Below the pieces are notes generated by a model, which made no database searches, was not told the origin of the DNA, and saw only the letters and a program-made list of their open reading frames with translations. Positions 8,387-16,997 of a stretch of DNA of 64,000 bases are shown here, one piece after another; the first letter of the stretch is position 1; each line of letters starts with the position of its first letter. Source of the stretch: G963708235 sp963708235 (GTDB lineage: Bacteria; Actinomycetota; Acidimicrobiia; Spongiisociales; UBA5794); NCBI GenBank assembly GCA_963708235.1, contig OY970200.1, forward strand, positions 744,001 through 808,000, read 5' to 3'. The translations under genes and the position numbers were made by a program.

Positions 8387-10263
8387 CCGGAACCGGCGAC
8401 CGCCCCCGCCCCGCCTTCGGAGAGACCGACCGGTGGCTGCTGCAGGAGGGATCACACGAGCACCTCCACAACGTCCTCGGCGCCCAACTCCACTCCGGCG
8501 GCGCCGTGTTCCGGGTGTGGGCGCCCAACGCCGAGCGCGTCACGCTGGTGGGGGACCACAACGGCTGGAACCCGCACGCCGACGATCTCCATCCGGTGGG
8601 TGGCGGGGTGTGGGAGATCGATCTGCCCGGGGTGGGTCAGGGCTTCACCTACAAGTACCACATCGAGCGTTTCGGGTGGTCCGCCGACAAGGCCGACCCG
8701 GTGGGATTCTTCGCCGAGGTGGCCCCACGGACCGCATCGGTGGTGTGGAACCTCGACTTCCCCTGGCAGGACGACGACTGGATGGACAGCCGGGGCGAGC
8801 GCCAGTCCCACGATGCCCCGGTGTCGATCTACGAGCTGCATGTAGGCTCCTGGCAGGGACCGACCCGGTACCGGATGCTCGCCGAGCCGCTCACCGCCTG
8901 GCTGCTCCGCCAGGGCTACACCCATGTCGAGTTGCTCCCGGTGATGGAGCATCCCTTCTACGGATCCTGGGGATACCAGACGACCGGATACTTCGCCGCC
9001 TCCTCGCGGTACGGCGAGCCCCAGGACCTGATGCACCTGATCGATCATCTCCATCGCAACGGGATCGGGGTGATCATCGACTGGGTGCCGTCGCATTTCC
9101 CCATGGACGCCCACGGGTTGATCCACTTCGACGGGACCCATCTCTACGAACCGGCCGACTGGCGGATCGGTTACCAACCGGACTGGGGTTCGGCGACCTT
9201 CGACTACGGCCGGCCCGAGGTGCAGGCGTTCCTGCTGTCGAGCGCCCATTTCTGGATCGAGCGCTACCACATCGACGGGATCCGGGTCGATGCGGTGGCC
9301 TCGATGCTGTATCGCGACTACTCCCGGCGCGACGGGGAGTGGCTCCCCAACCGCTACGGCGGGCGCGAACACATCGAAGCCATCGAGTTCCTGCAGCGAC
9401 TCAACGTCAGCCTCTACACCCGCCACGCCGGAATCCAGACCTATGCCGAAGAGTCGACCTCGTGGCCGCTGGTGTCGAGCCCGGTCGAGGTGGGCGGGCT
9501 CGGGTTCGGGTTCAAGTGGGACATGGGTTGGATGAACGACACGCTCCGCTATATGGGGCGGGACCCGGTGCACCGCTCCTTCCACCACAACGAACTGACG
9601 TTCCGCGCCATGTACGCCGGGACCGAGAGCTTCGTGCTACCGCTGTCACATGACGAGGTGGTCCACGGCAAGGGCTCGCTGCTGTCGAAGCAACCCGGTG
9701 ACGAGTGGCAGCGGTTCGCCGGGGTGCGTCTCCTGTTGGGACACCAGTGGACCACCCCCGGCAAGAAGCTCCTGTTCATGGGGTGCGATATCGCCTCTCC
9801 GGGCGAGTGGAACCACGACTCGCCCCTGCCGTGGCATCTTCTCGACGACCCCAGACACGAGGGGGTCGCCAAGTGGGTCGCCGACCTCAACCGTCTCTAC
9901 CGGGCGGAACCGTCGCTCCATCTCAGCGACCACCGACCGGAGCGATTCCGCTGGGTGGTCGCCGATGACACGGCGGCTTCGACCCTGGCCTTCATCCGCT
10001 CCGCCGCCGACGCACGCCCGGTGCTGGTGGTCTCCAACTTCACCCCGACGGTGTGGACCGCCTACCGCTTCGGTGTTCCCGGCGGTGGAACCTGGAAGGT
10101 CTTGCTCAATTCCGACGCCTCCGACTACGGCGGGAGCGGGATGATTGACGTGGTCGCCGCAGACACCGAGGATGTCCACGCCCACGGGTTCGACAAGTCC
10201 ATCGTTATCGATGTGCCGCCGCTGGCCACCCTGGTCCTGGCGCCGGCCGAGAAAGGAGCCTGA
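8383..10263 (+). CDS. glgB: 1,4-alpha-glucan branching enzyme
   Basis: 626 aa, GH13 enzyme that cuts alpha-1,4 chains and re-attaches them in alpha-1,6 linkage during glycogen synthesis. An N-terminal CBM48 domain (about 30-115, GAVFRVWAPNAERVTLVGD) is followed by the catalytic barrel. The nucleophile is Asp303 in IRVDAVASM, the acid/base is Glu356 in TYAEEST, and the transition-state Asp is D424 in SHDEVVHGKG, which is diagnostic for GlgB. It lacks the extra N-terminal module of the about 730-aa enterobacterial enzyme. The start ATG 8383 overlaps the livG stop, and glgC follows after 3 nt, so it is translated as part of the long operon. Confidence 0.96.
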   Translation: MTGTGDRPRPAFGETDRWLLQEGSHEHLHNVLGAQLHSGGAVFRVWAPNAERVTLVGDHNGWNPHADDLHPVGGGVWEIDLPGVGQGFTYKYHIERFGWSADKADPVGFFAEVAPRTASVVWNLDFPWQDDDWMDSRGERQSHDAPVSIYELHVGSWQGPTRYRMLAEPLTAWLLRQGYTHVELLPVMEHPFYGSWGYQTTGYFAASSRYGEPQDLMHLIDHLHRNGIGVIIDWVPSHFPMDAHGLIHFDGTHLYEPADWRIGYQPDWGSATFDYGRPEVQAFLLSSAHFWIERYHIDGIRVDAVASMLYRDYSRRDGEWLPNRYGGREHIEAIEFLQRLNVSLYTRHAGIQTYAEESTSWPLVSSPVEVGGLGFGFKWDMGWMNDTLRYMGRDPVHRSFHHNELTFRAMYAGTESFVLPLSHDEVVHGKGSLLSKQPGDEWQRFAGVRLLLGHQWTTPGKKLLFMGCDIASPGEWNHDSPLPWHLLDDPRHEGVAKWVADLNRLYRAEPSLHLSDHRPERFRWVVADDTAASTLAFIRSAADARPVLVVSNFTPTVWTAYRFGVPGGGTWKVLLNSDASDYGGSGMIDVVAADTEDVHAHGFDKSIVIDVPPLATLVLAPAEKGA

Positions 10264-10266
10264 GCC

Positions 10267-11505
10267 TTGCCTTCTCTGATCCGCCCCCGGGTGCTCTCGA
10301 TGGTGCTGGCCGGAGGCGAGGGGAAGCGGCTGATGCCGCTCACCGCCGACCGCGCCAAGCCTGCGGTGCCGTTCGGTGGTCAATACCGGCTGATCGACTT
10401 TGCGCTGTCCAACCTGGCCAACGGGGGATACCGCCACATCGTGGTGCTCACCCAGTACAAGAGCCACAGCCTCGACGTCCATCTGTCCCGCACCTGGCGG
10501 TTCTCGACGCTCCTCGGCAACTATGTGACGGCGGCTCCGGCCCAGATGCGCGCCGGCAAGCGCTGGTTTCTCGGGTCCGCCGATGCGGTGTACCAGAACC
10601 TCAACCTGGTCTCCGACGAGCGCCCCGACTACATCTTCGTGTTCGGCGCCGACCACATCTACCGGATGGACCCGGGCCAGATGCTCGAACAGCACATCGA
10701 CTCGGGCGCCGACGCCACCGTCGCCGCCCACCGGGTGCCGCTCGACCAGGCGCACCAGTTCGGGGTGATCGAGATGGGGACCACCACCAAGATCGAGCAG
10801 TTCCGTGAGAAGCCGTCCGACCCGAAGCCGCTTCCGGACGACCCCGAGTCGGCATATGTGTCGATGGGGAACTACGTGTTCACCGCCGATGCCCTCGTCG
10901 ACCTGGTGCGTGAGGACTCCGAGGACGACAACTCACGTCACGACATGGGGGGTGACCTGATCCCGAAGCTGGTCGCCGATGGTCGCGCCCATGTCTACGA
11001 CTTCACCGAGAATCTCGTTCCTGGTGCCACCGAGCGGTCCCAGAGCTACTGGCGGGACGTCGGGACTCTCGACTCCTACTTCGACGCCAACATGGACCTG
11101 GTCGACATCGAGCCGATCTTCAACCTGTACAACCACGAGTGGCCGATCTACACCGACATGCGGGCCCTCCCCCCGGCGAAGGTGGTGGCCGCCGGGGCGG
11201 CCGGCGCCGGCGAGATCCGCAATTCGATCCTCTCCAACGGCGTCATCGTCTCCGGCTCGTTCATCAGGGAATCGGTGCTGTCCCCCGAGGTGCGGGTGGA
11301 GGAGGGGGCGGTCGTGGAACGCTGCGTGCTCCTCAACGACGTCCAGATCGGTCCCGGCGCCGTCGTCCGCAACGCCATCATCGACAAGAACGTGGTGATC
11401 CCGCCCGGTTTCCAGGTCGGGGTCGATCCCGTCGCCGATGCCGAACGTTTCACCGTCTCCGACACCGGGATCGTCGCCATCGGCAAGAACGAGATCATCA
11501 CCTAG
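10267..11505 (+). CDS. glgC: Glucose-1-phosphate adenylyltransferase
   Basis: 412 aa ADP-glucose pyrophosphorylase, making ADP-glucose from ATP and glucose-1-phosphate, the committed step of bacterial glycogen synthesis. The nucleotide-binding signature LAGGEGKRLMPLT starts at residue 14, followed by RAKPAVPFGG (effector/substrate lysine). VFGADHIYRMD and FREKPSDPK are conserved active-site segments. The C-terminal third has the hexapeptide repeats of the left-handed beta-helix (SILSNGVIVSGSFI, VVERCVLL). TTG 10267 is used because AAAGGAG lies 9-10 nt upstream, inside the end of glgB. It is the last gene of the forward operon. Confidence 0.96.
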   Translation: MPSLIRPRVLSMVLAGGEGKRLMPLTADRAKPAVPFGGQYRLIDFALSNLANGGYRHIVVLTQYKSHSLDVHLSRTWRFSTLLGNYVTAAPAQMRAGKRWFLGSADAVYQNLNLVSDERPDYIFVFGADHIYRMDPGQMLEQHIDSGADATVAAHRVPLDQAHQFGVIEMGTTTKIEQFREKPSDPKPLPDDPESAYVSMGNYVFTADALVDLVREDSEDDNSRHDMGGDLIPKLVADGRAHVYDFTENLVPGATERSQSYWRDVGTLDSYFDANMDLVDIEPIFNLYNHEWPIYTDMRALPPAKVVAAGAAGAGEIRNSILSNGVIVSGSFIRESVLSPEVRVEEGAVVERCVLLNDVQIGPGAVVRNAIIDKNVVIPPGFQVGVDPVADAERFTVSDTGIVAIGKNEIIT

Positions 11506-11561
11506 CCGGGCCATGTGCTGGGCCGTCTGGGGCACCGGGAGGTGCGATGTCGCTCCGGGAA

Positions 11562-11595
11562 GCATCATGGCATCATTCGTGTGATGCTATGATGC
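11562..11595. promoter_or_regulatory. Inverted-repeat operator and -10 of the vapBC-like module
   Basis: GCATCATGGCATCA (11562-11575), spacer TTCGTG, and TGATGCTATGATGC (11582-11595): 14-bp arms with one mismatch. The right arm contains TATGAT (11588-11593), a good -10 hexamer 46 nt before the antitoxin start. This is the expected arrangement for autorepression by an antitoxin dimer; the binding itself is inferred. Confidence 0.7.
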
Positions 11596-11638
11596 CTGGC
11601 ACAAGGGATCTGATGGTCCGGGTGGTCGGAGGCCGGAT

Positions 11639-11896
11639 ATGCGGACAACCATCACGCTCGAGCCGGACACCGAGGCGCTGCTGCGCAAGAGGATGCGGCA
11701 GACCGGTGCCAGCTTCAAGCAGACCGTGAACGAGGCGATCCGGGCCGGATTGGGATCCCCGCACTCAACCCGTCCCGGTTTCTCCACACCCACCGCATCG
11801 ATGGGAGTCCCGACCGTGAACCTCGATCGTGCCCTCGCATTGGCCGGCGATCTCGAAGACGAGGAACTGCTCCGCAAGATGCGGTCCGGCAAGTGA
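11639..11896 (+). CDS. VapB-type (ribbon-helix-helix) antitoxin
   Basis: 85 aa. The N-terminus MRTTITLEPDTEALLRKRM followed by a helix with SFKQTVNEAIRAGL is the RHH/DUF2191 antitoxin pattern found upstream of PIN toxins. The C-terminal half is polar and would wrap the toxin. ATG 11639 has GGAGG 6 nt upstream. The last codons overlap the toxin start (11893). It is probably autoregulatory through the inverted repeat at 11562-11595. The partner toxin is frameshifted, so the antitoxin may be an orphan remnant. Confidence 0.8.
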   Translation: MRTTITLEPDTEALLRKRMRQTGASFKQTVNEAIRAGLGSPHSTRPGFSTPTASMGVPTVNLDRALALAGDLEDEELLRKMRSGK

Positions 11897-12325
11897 GGTT
11901 GGTGGACGCCAACGTCCTTCTCTATGCCGTCAACACCGACGCCCACCACCATCTGGTGGCGCGTCGCTGGCTGGATGGTGCGCTCACCGGCAACGAGACG
12001 GTGGGTTTCTCATGGATGGCGCTCCTTGCCTTTCTTCGGCTCTCGACGAAGGTCGGCTTGTTTCCCAGATCCCCTCGGGATCGATGAGGCGACGGCGATC
12101 GCCTCCATGTGGCTCGAACAGCCGCCCGCCGTGATCGTGGAACCGACCGAGCGTCACATGCAGTTGATGGCGGGCCTTCTCGGTGAGGCCGGGTCGTCAG
12201 GCGGCAACCTGGTCAACGACGCACATCTGGCGGCTCTGGCCGTCCAGCACCGCGCCACCGTGGTGTCGTTCGACCGGGACTTCGAGCGGTTCGGTGTTCC
12301 CTGGTCCACGCCTGCCTCCGAATAG
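11893..12325 (+). pseudogene. Frameshifted VapC-type PIN-domain toxin
   Basis: The first part (GTG/ATG-type start at 11893, overlapping the antitoxin) reads MRLVDANVLLYAVNTDAHHH with the first PIN aspartate at residue 5, and stops at 12087. The second half continues one frame on (to 12325) with NDAHLAALAVQHRATVVSFDRDFERF, carrying the late PIN aspartates. The switch occurs at TTTCCC, 12061-12066, where one extra T or C would explain it: removing one base joins GLF to PDPLGIDEATA. Either a natural inactivating mutation of an RNase toxin or a homopolymer sequencing error. Intact length would be about 143 aa, normal for VapC. Confidence 0.8.
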
Positions 12326-12363
12326 CCTGACGCCAGATCTTTCTATTCGACCCTGATGCGCCG

Positions 12364-13752
12364 TCAGGTGATGGCGTCGTAGACGGCGATCTGTTCGGCG
12401 GCAGGGGACTCCCAGGACCAGTCGGTGGTCATGCCGTTGCGTTGAATGGTGCGGCGGCGCTGCGGGAGGCGCCAGGTGCGGACGGCGCGGTGGAAGGCGT
12501 CGAGCATCGCCATCGAGGTGATCTTGCCGGCGACGAACCCGGTGCCATCGGCAGGGTGACGGTCCGCATCGATGACGGTGTCGTGGAGACCACCGACATC
12601 GGTGACGATCGGGATGGTGCCATAGGCCATCGCCTGCATCTGGGCGAGACCGCAGGGTTCGAACCGGCTCGGCATCATCAGCAGGTCGGCGCCTCCGAAG
12701 ATCAGGTGGGCCAGTTCCTCGTCGAACGCCTCGATGAAGGCGAGCTGATCGGGATGGGTCGAGGCGAGGTAGCGGGCGGTCTCGGCGAGGGTGCGGTCCC
12801 CGGAGCCGAGGATCACCATCCGGGTCCCCATCGTTTCGAGATAGGGGACCAGGTCGAGGGCGAGATCGACGCCTTTCTGCCAGGTGAGCCGGGTCACCAT
12901 TCCGGTGACCGGATCCTGTGACGGGGGACCGGACCTTCCTCCCCAGCCCACCCGGTGCAGCAGCGCCCGGCGTGCCGCCTTCTTGCCGCTGACATCCCCG
13001 GCGGCGAACGTTCTCGGCAGCAGCGGGTCGTGCTGCGGCGACCACACCTCGGTGTCGATACCGTTGCGGATCCCGATCAGCGCCTCGCCGCGGAACGCCA
13101 GCGCCTCGTGGAGACCGGCACCGTGTTCCGGGTGGCGGATCTCCTCGGCGTAGTTCGGGCTCACCGTCACCACCACATCGGCGAGCGCCACCGCACCCGA
13201 CATCGGGTTCATGCTTCCGAACCATTCGTAGGCCTCGGGTCGGCGGCGGAGCACTCCGAGCCACGATCCGGCGGTGACGCCCTGGTAGGCGAGATTGTGG
13301 ATGGTGAACACCGACGGTGGAGGTTCTTCGATGAAACCCAGGGTCGCCGCCGTGTGCCAGTCGTTGAGGTGGAGCACATCGGGTCCCAGTACACGGGTGA
13401 GCTCGGCGACCGCCGCCGAGAACGCCATGAAACGGAAGTCGTTGTCGCCCCACCCCTCGCCGGCAGGGTCGTCGTAGGGGTGGGGTCGGACGATCTCAGG
13501 GGTCCGGATGGCGATGAGCGGCACGCCTCCGTCGAAACTCCCGATGCGGTAGCTGGTGATCCCCACCCACGGGGGCATCGCCAACGGCTGCGGTTCGCCG
13601 AGATCGGCTTCGAACAGCCCGTAGTCGGGGATCACCACCGTCACCTCGACCCCGCTGCGGTGCAATGCCTTGGCCAGCCCGGCGGTGGCGTAGGCGAGAC
13701 CCCCGACCCGTACCAGCGGGGTCAGCTCGGCGGTGGCGAAGAGCACCTTCAT
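12364..13752 (-). CDS. glgA: Glycogen synthase (GT5, ADP-glucose)
   Basis: 462 aa, GT-B fold enzyme elongating alpha-1,4-glucan from ADP-glucose. The start ATG 13752 overlaps the glgX stop (ATGA), so the longer open frame is read-through. It begins MKVLFATAEL-TPLVRVGGLAYATAGL. The GT5 C-terminal motif EPCGLAQMQAMAYGTIPIV..VGGLHDTV is complete. The canonical KxGGL lysine that contacts ADP-glucose is replaced by Arg15 here (RVGGL), an uncommon change at a key position. VTRLTWQKGVDLALDL marks the second Rossmann domain. It is the last gene of the reverse-strand run and faces glgC across the toxin-antitoxin remnant. Confidence 0.93.
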   Translation of the reverse strand: MKVLFATAELTPLVRVGGLAYATAGLAKALHRSGVEVTVVIPDYGLFEADLGEPQPLAMPPWVGITSYRIGSFDGGVPLIAIRTPEIVRPHPYDDPAGEGWGDNDFRFMAFSAAVAELTRVLGPDVLHLNDWHTAATLGFIEEPPPSVFTIHNLAYQGVTAGSWLGVLRRRPEAYEWFGSMNPMSGAVALADVVVTVSPNYAEEIRHPEHGAGLHEALAFRGEALIGIRNGIDTEVWSPQHDPLLPRTFAAGDVSGKKAARRALLHRVGWGGRSGPPSQDPVTGMVTRLTWQKGVDLALDLVPYLETMGTRMVILGSGDRTLAETARYLASTHPDQLAFIEAFDEELAHLIFGGADLLMMPSRFEPCGLAQMQAMAYGTIPIVTDVGGLHDTVIDADRHPADGTGFVAGKITSMAMLDAFHRAVRTWRLPQRRRTIQRNGMTTDWSWESPAAEQIAVYDAIT

Positions 13753-15836
13753 CCGTGGTCTGTCCCGTCGTCGGTGAGGACCAGCAGCCCATAACCGCCG
13801 ACGGAGAGGATGTCTCCGCTGCGGAACCGGGCCGGGGCGGGCCCGTTGGCGGTGGCGGTGTCGATCACAGGATGCCAGAGTAGAGGACCGAGCCCCGTGG
13901 GGACGGTGAAATCTGCGTCGGCGGCGTCGCCGTTGAGCAGGATCAGGAACGAAACACTCCGCTGCGGTCCGGGCACGGCGTCGCCGTTGAGGTGGACCAT
14001 GAGCTGTTGGGCTCCGGGTTCGTTCCACCCGGCATCGGTCATTGCCGATCCGTCGGGAGCCAGCCAGGCGATGTCTTCGAGCGGAGACCCCAACGGGGCG
14101 TCACCGGTGAGCCAGCGACGCTGGCGGAACACGGCGTTGCGGGTTCGTAGCGCCACCACCGAGCGAACGAACCGGACGAAGGGTTCGTCGACCGCCCCCC
14201 AGTCGTACCAGGAGATCTCGTTGTCCTGGGCGTAGGCGTTGTTGTTGCCCTGCTGGGTGCGGCCCAACTCGTCACCCCCGGCGAGCATCGGGACTCCCTG
14301 GGAGATCAGAAGGGTCGCCAGCAGCGAGCGGCGGCGTCGGTTGCGTTGCTCGGTGATTCCCGGGTCGTCGGTGGGGCCTTCGACGCCGCCGTTCCACGAC
14401 CTGTTGTCGGGGTGACCGTCGTTGCCGTTTTCGCCGTTGGCGTCGTTGTGACGCTGGTCGTAGCTGACCAGATCGCTGAGGGTGAACCCGTCATGGCTCA
14501 CCACATAATTGATCGAGGTGGTGGCGGCTCTCCGCCCGGAGTGGGCGAACGTGTCGGCGCTGCCGGCCAGTCGGGTCGCCAGATCTCCCATCGAGGCGGG
14601 GGTGTTGCGCCAGAAGTCACGGACCGTGGAGCGATAGCGGTCGTTCCACTCCCGCCACGGATAGGGAAATCCGCCGAGCCGGTAGCCGCCGGGACCGACG
14701 TCCCACGGTTCGGCGATCAGCTTGACCTGTCGCAACACCGGGTCCTGGCCGACGATGTGGAAGAAGGGGCCCACCGGGTCGAAGTCACTGCGGTAGCGAC
14801 CCAGGGTGGTGGTGAGATCGAAGCGGAACCCGTCGATGTGATAGTCGAGCACCCAGCGGCGCAGGCTGTCGGCCACGAGCCGGGTGACGGCCGGGTGGTC
14901 GGCGTTGATGGCGTTTCCGGTGCCGGTGAGGTCCAGGTAGCGCCTTGGATCGTGCTCGTCGAGGCGGTAGTAGGTGGGGTTGTCGATGCCCCGCAGCGAA
15001 AGATGGGGGCCGGTGTGGTTCCCCTCCCCGCTGTGGTTGAACACCACGTCGAGGAAGACCTCGATCCCCAACCCGTGGAGGGCCTTTACCACCTGTTTCA
15101 ACTCGGTCACCTGGTCACCGAACCCGGAACCGGCCGTGTAGCCATGGTGGGGGGCGGCCCAGCCGATGGGTTGGTATCCCCAGAGGTTGCGCAGACCCTG
15201 CTTGACCAGGCGGTGGTCGTGGGCGAAGTGGTGCACCGGCATCAGTTCGACGGCGGTGACTCCGAGCGACACCAGGTGGTCGAGGACGGCGGGGGCGGTG
15301 AGACCCAGGTAGGTTCCGCGATGGTGCTCGGGAACGTCGGGGTGGAGTTGGGTCAGGCTCTTGACATGGGTCTCGTAGATCACGGTGTCGGTCCAGGGGA
15401 CCTCGGGATGGCGGTCGTCCCCCCAGTCGAAGGTGTGGTCGACGACCACGCAGCGGGGCATGAACGGGGCGCTGTCGGCCCCGGATGGGGTGCCCAGGTC
15501 GTCCGGGACCGCCCCGTACACCTCCGGACCCCATCGAACCTCACCGTGGACCGCATCGGCGTACGGATCGATCAACAGCTTGGCGGGATTGGCCCACAGC
15601 CCTCGTTCCGGGGCCCACGGACCGTCGATCCGCAGCCCGTAGCGGGCGCCGGGACCGACCCCGGGGATATGCCCGTGGTGGACGGCGCCGTGGCGGTGGG
15701 GCAACTCGAACCGCTCCTCGACACCGGACGCATCGAACAGACAGACCATGACCGCTTCGGCGCTCTCCGAATACACCGAGAACGTGGTCCCGGTGGGGTC
15801 GGGAACGGCCCCGAGTCGGGGGACAGGGGTGGTCAC
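13749..15836 (-). CDS. glgX: Glycogen debranching enzyme (GlgX, isoamylase type)
   Basis: 695 aa, CBM48 + GH13 enzyme that hydrolyses alpha-1,6 branches of (limit) glycogen. The N-terminal domain TFSVYSESAEAVMVCLFD precedes the barrel with ELMPVHHFAHDH and LDVVFNHSGEG. The nucleophile is the Asp of DGFRFDLTTTLGR, the acid/base Glu is in LIAEPWDVG, and SHDGFTLSDLVSY carries the third acid and the GlgX-type signature. GTG 15836 overlaps the stop of the thioesterase gene (GTGA), and its own stop overlaps glgA. Length is normal for GlgX. GlgA plus GlgX on one strand and GlgB plus GlgC on the other make a complete set, with glycogen phosphorylase absent from the window. Confidence 0.95.
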   Translation of the reverse strand: MTTPVPRLGAVPDPTGTTFSVYSESAEAVMVCLFDASGVEERFELPHRHGAVHHGHIPGVGPGARYGLRIDGPWAPERGLWANPAKLLIDPYADAVHGEVRWGPEVYGAVPDDLGTPSGADSAPFMPRCVVVDHTFDWGDDRHPEVPWTDTVIYETHVKSLTQLHPDVPEHHRGTYLGLTAPAVLDHLVSLGVTAVELMPVHHFAHDHRLVKQGLRNLWGYQPIGWAAPHHGYTAGSGFGDQVTELKQVVKALHGLGIEVFLDVVFNHSGEGNHTGPHLSLRGIDNPTYYRLDEHDPRRYLDLTGTGNAINADHPAVTRLVADSLRRWVLDYHIDGFRFDLTTTLGRYRSDFDPVGPFFHIVGQDPVLRQVKLIAEPWDVGPGGYRLGGFPYPWREWNDRYRSTVRDFWRNTPASMGDLATRLAGSADTFAHSGRRAATTSINYVVSHDGFTLSDLVSYDQRHNDANGENGNDGHPDNRSWNGGVEGPTDDPGITEQRNRRRRSLLATLLISQGVPMLAGGDELGRTQQGNNNAYAQDNEISWYDWGAVDEPFVRFVRSVVALRTRNAVFRQRRWLTGDAPLGSPLEDIAWLAPDGSAMTDAGWNEPGAQQLMVHLNGDAVPGPQRSVSFLILLNGDAADADFTVPTGLGPLLWHPVIDTATANGPAPARFRSGDILSVGGYGLLVLTDDGTDHG

Positions 15837-16282
15837 GGTGTCGCCGTATCGGGTGCGGTCGGAGATCCGGGCGGGGTGACCGCCACGGTCCCGGTGAACA
15901 GTCCGCAGGTCCGTCCGTCGCCGCGGGTGACGGTGATCCGGTAGGTGGCGATGGTGCGGCCCCGGGTCACCGGTTCAGCCGTGGCGGTGAGGGTGTCGCC
16001 ACTCCGGCTGGGGGCGGTGAGGACCAGGTGGGTATCGATGGCGACGGCGTTCGCCGTGGCGTTCGAGGCCAGGCTGAGCGCACAGTCGGCCACCGAGAAC
16101 ACGGCGCCACCGTGGGTGACGCCATGGAAGTTCTCGTGGTCGGGGGTGATCCGCATCGCCACCACCACCCGCTCGGGATCGGCTTGGAGGAGCACGATCC
16201 CGAGATGGGCGGCATAGCGATCGGCGGCGAACCGTTCCCGCACCGTGGCGGAGGCGTCGTCTGCCGTCGGAACAGCCGTCAC
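15833..16282 (-). CDS. PaaI-like hotdog-fold thioesterase
   Basis: 149 aa from GTG 16282, 7 nt after the bioY stop; the longer frame to 16345 would run into bioY. The 4HBT/PaaI signature is clear: NFHGVTHGGAVFSVADCALSLASN, with the Gly-Gly loop and the Asp of the active site, then AIDTHLVLTAPSRSGDTLTATAEP. It would hydrolyse acyl-CoA thioesters, often aryl- or short acyl-CoAs in this family, in the cytoplasm as a dimer or tetramer. The 3' end overlaps glgX. The link to glycogen genes may be only transcriptional, but an acyl-CoA synthetase opens the facing operon. Confidence 0.85.
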   Translation of the reverse strand: MTAVPTADDASATVRERFAADRYAAHLGIVLLQADPERVVVAMRITPDHENFHGVTHGGAVFSVADCALSLASNATANAVAIDTHLVLTAPSRSGDTLTATAEPVTRGRTIATYRITVTRGDGRTCGLFTGTVAVTPPGSPTAPDTATP

Positions 16283-16289
16283 CGACTGC

Positions 16290-16877
16290 TCAGCGGTTGC
16301 GGAGCGAGGCGATCTTCCACGCCGTTGGCAGCAGTACCCCGGCAAGCCCGATCTTGACGAGGTCCCCGATCACGAAGGGCGTCAATCCGTACTCGATGGT
16401 CTGGGCGAAGCTGAAGTCGCCGACGACGGCGAGCCAGGGGAGTCCGATCAGGTAGATGATGACGCTGCCGAGCAGGAAGGCGGGGATGGCGGTGGCGACG
16501 GCGCGGTCCCGACGGCGCTCGGCGAGGGCCCCGACCACCCAGGCGGCAAGGATGAACCCGACGATGTAGCCACCGGTGACCCCGGTGATCACCTGCATGC
16601 CCGAAGAGCCGTCGGTGAAGAACGGGAACCCGATCACACCCAGAAGCAGGTACAGACCCATGCTCACCGCACCGGCGCTCGAGCCGAGGGCGGCGCCGGT
16701 GAGGAGCACGGCGAAGGTCTGCCCGCTGATCGGGACCGGGGTGAACGGCAGCGGGATGGCTACCTGGGCCGAGAGGGCAGTGAACAGAGCGAAACCGACC
16801 ACCAGGGCGGCGGTGACTGCGGCCGAGCGGGGCAGGGCGAAACCTGTGATCACTCGTGACGGAATGGTGGTCTGCAC
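16290..16877 (-). CDS. bioY: Biotin transporter substrate-specific component (BioY)
   Basis: 195 aa membrane protein with about six hydrophobic helices, the S-component of an energy-coupling-factor importer for biotin. The hallmark VPISGQTFAVLLTGAALG and the later TGGYIVGFILAAWVVG are BioY consensus. GTG 16877 is preceded by AAGGAG at a 10-nt distance, which rules out the longer frame. No EcfA/EcfT genes are nearby, so it would work alone or with a shared module. It is 120 nt downstream of the ABC permease gene and 7 nt before the thioesterase. No BirA-type operator is evident upstream. Confidence 0.92.
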   Translation of the reverse strand: MQTTIPSRVITGFALPRSAAVTAALVVGFALFTALSAQVAIPLPFTPVPISGQTFAVLLTGAALGSSAGAVSMGLYLLLGVIGFPFFTDGSSGMQVITGVTGGYIVGFILAAWVVGALAERRRDRAVATAIPAFLLGSVIIYLIGLPWLAVVGDFSFAQTIEYGLTPFVIGDLVKIGLAGVLLPTAWKIASLRNR

Positions 16878-16997
16878 GACTCGTGGGCTCCTTGTGGGTC
16901 GGAAGAGTTCGGCGGTTCGACCTCGAACCGGTGCCAATGGTTGCACGTCGCGACCCGTCCGGCGACCTGACGGGAGCACCGGCGCACTGGCGCCCGG

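Noticed and set aside
14346..15944. 532-aa forward frame
   Set aside because: Antisense shadow of glgX, whose catalytic motifs are intact.
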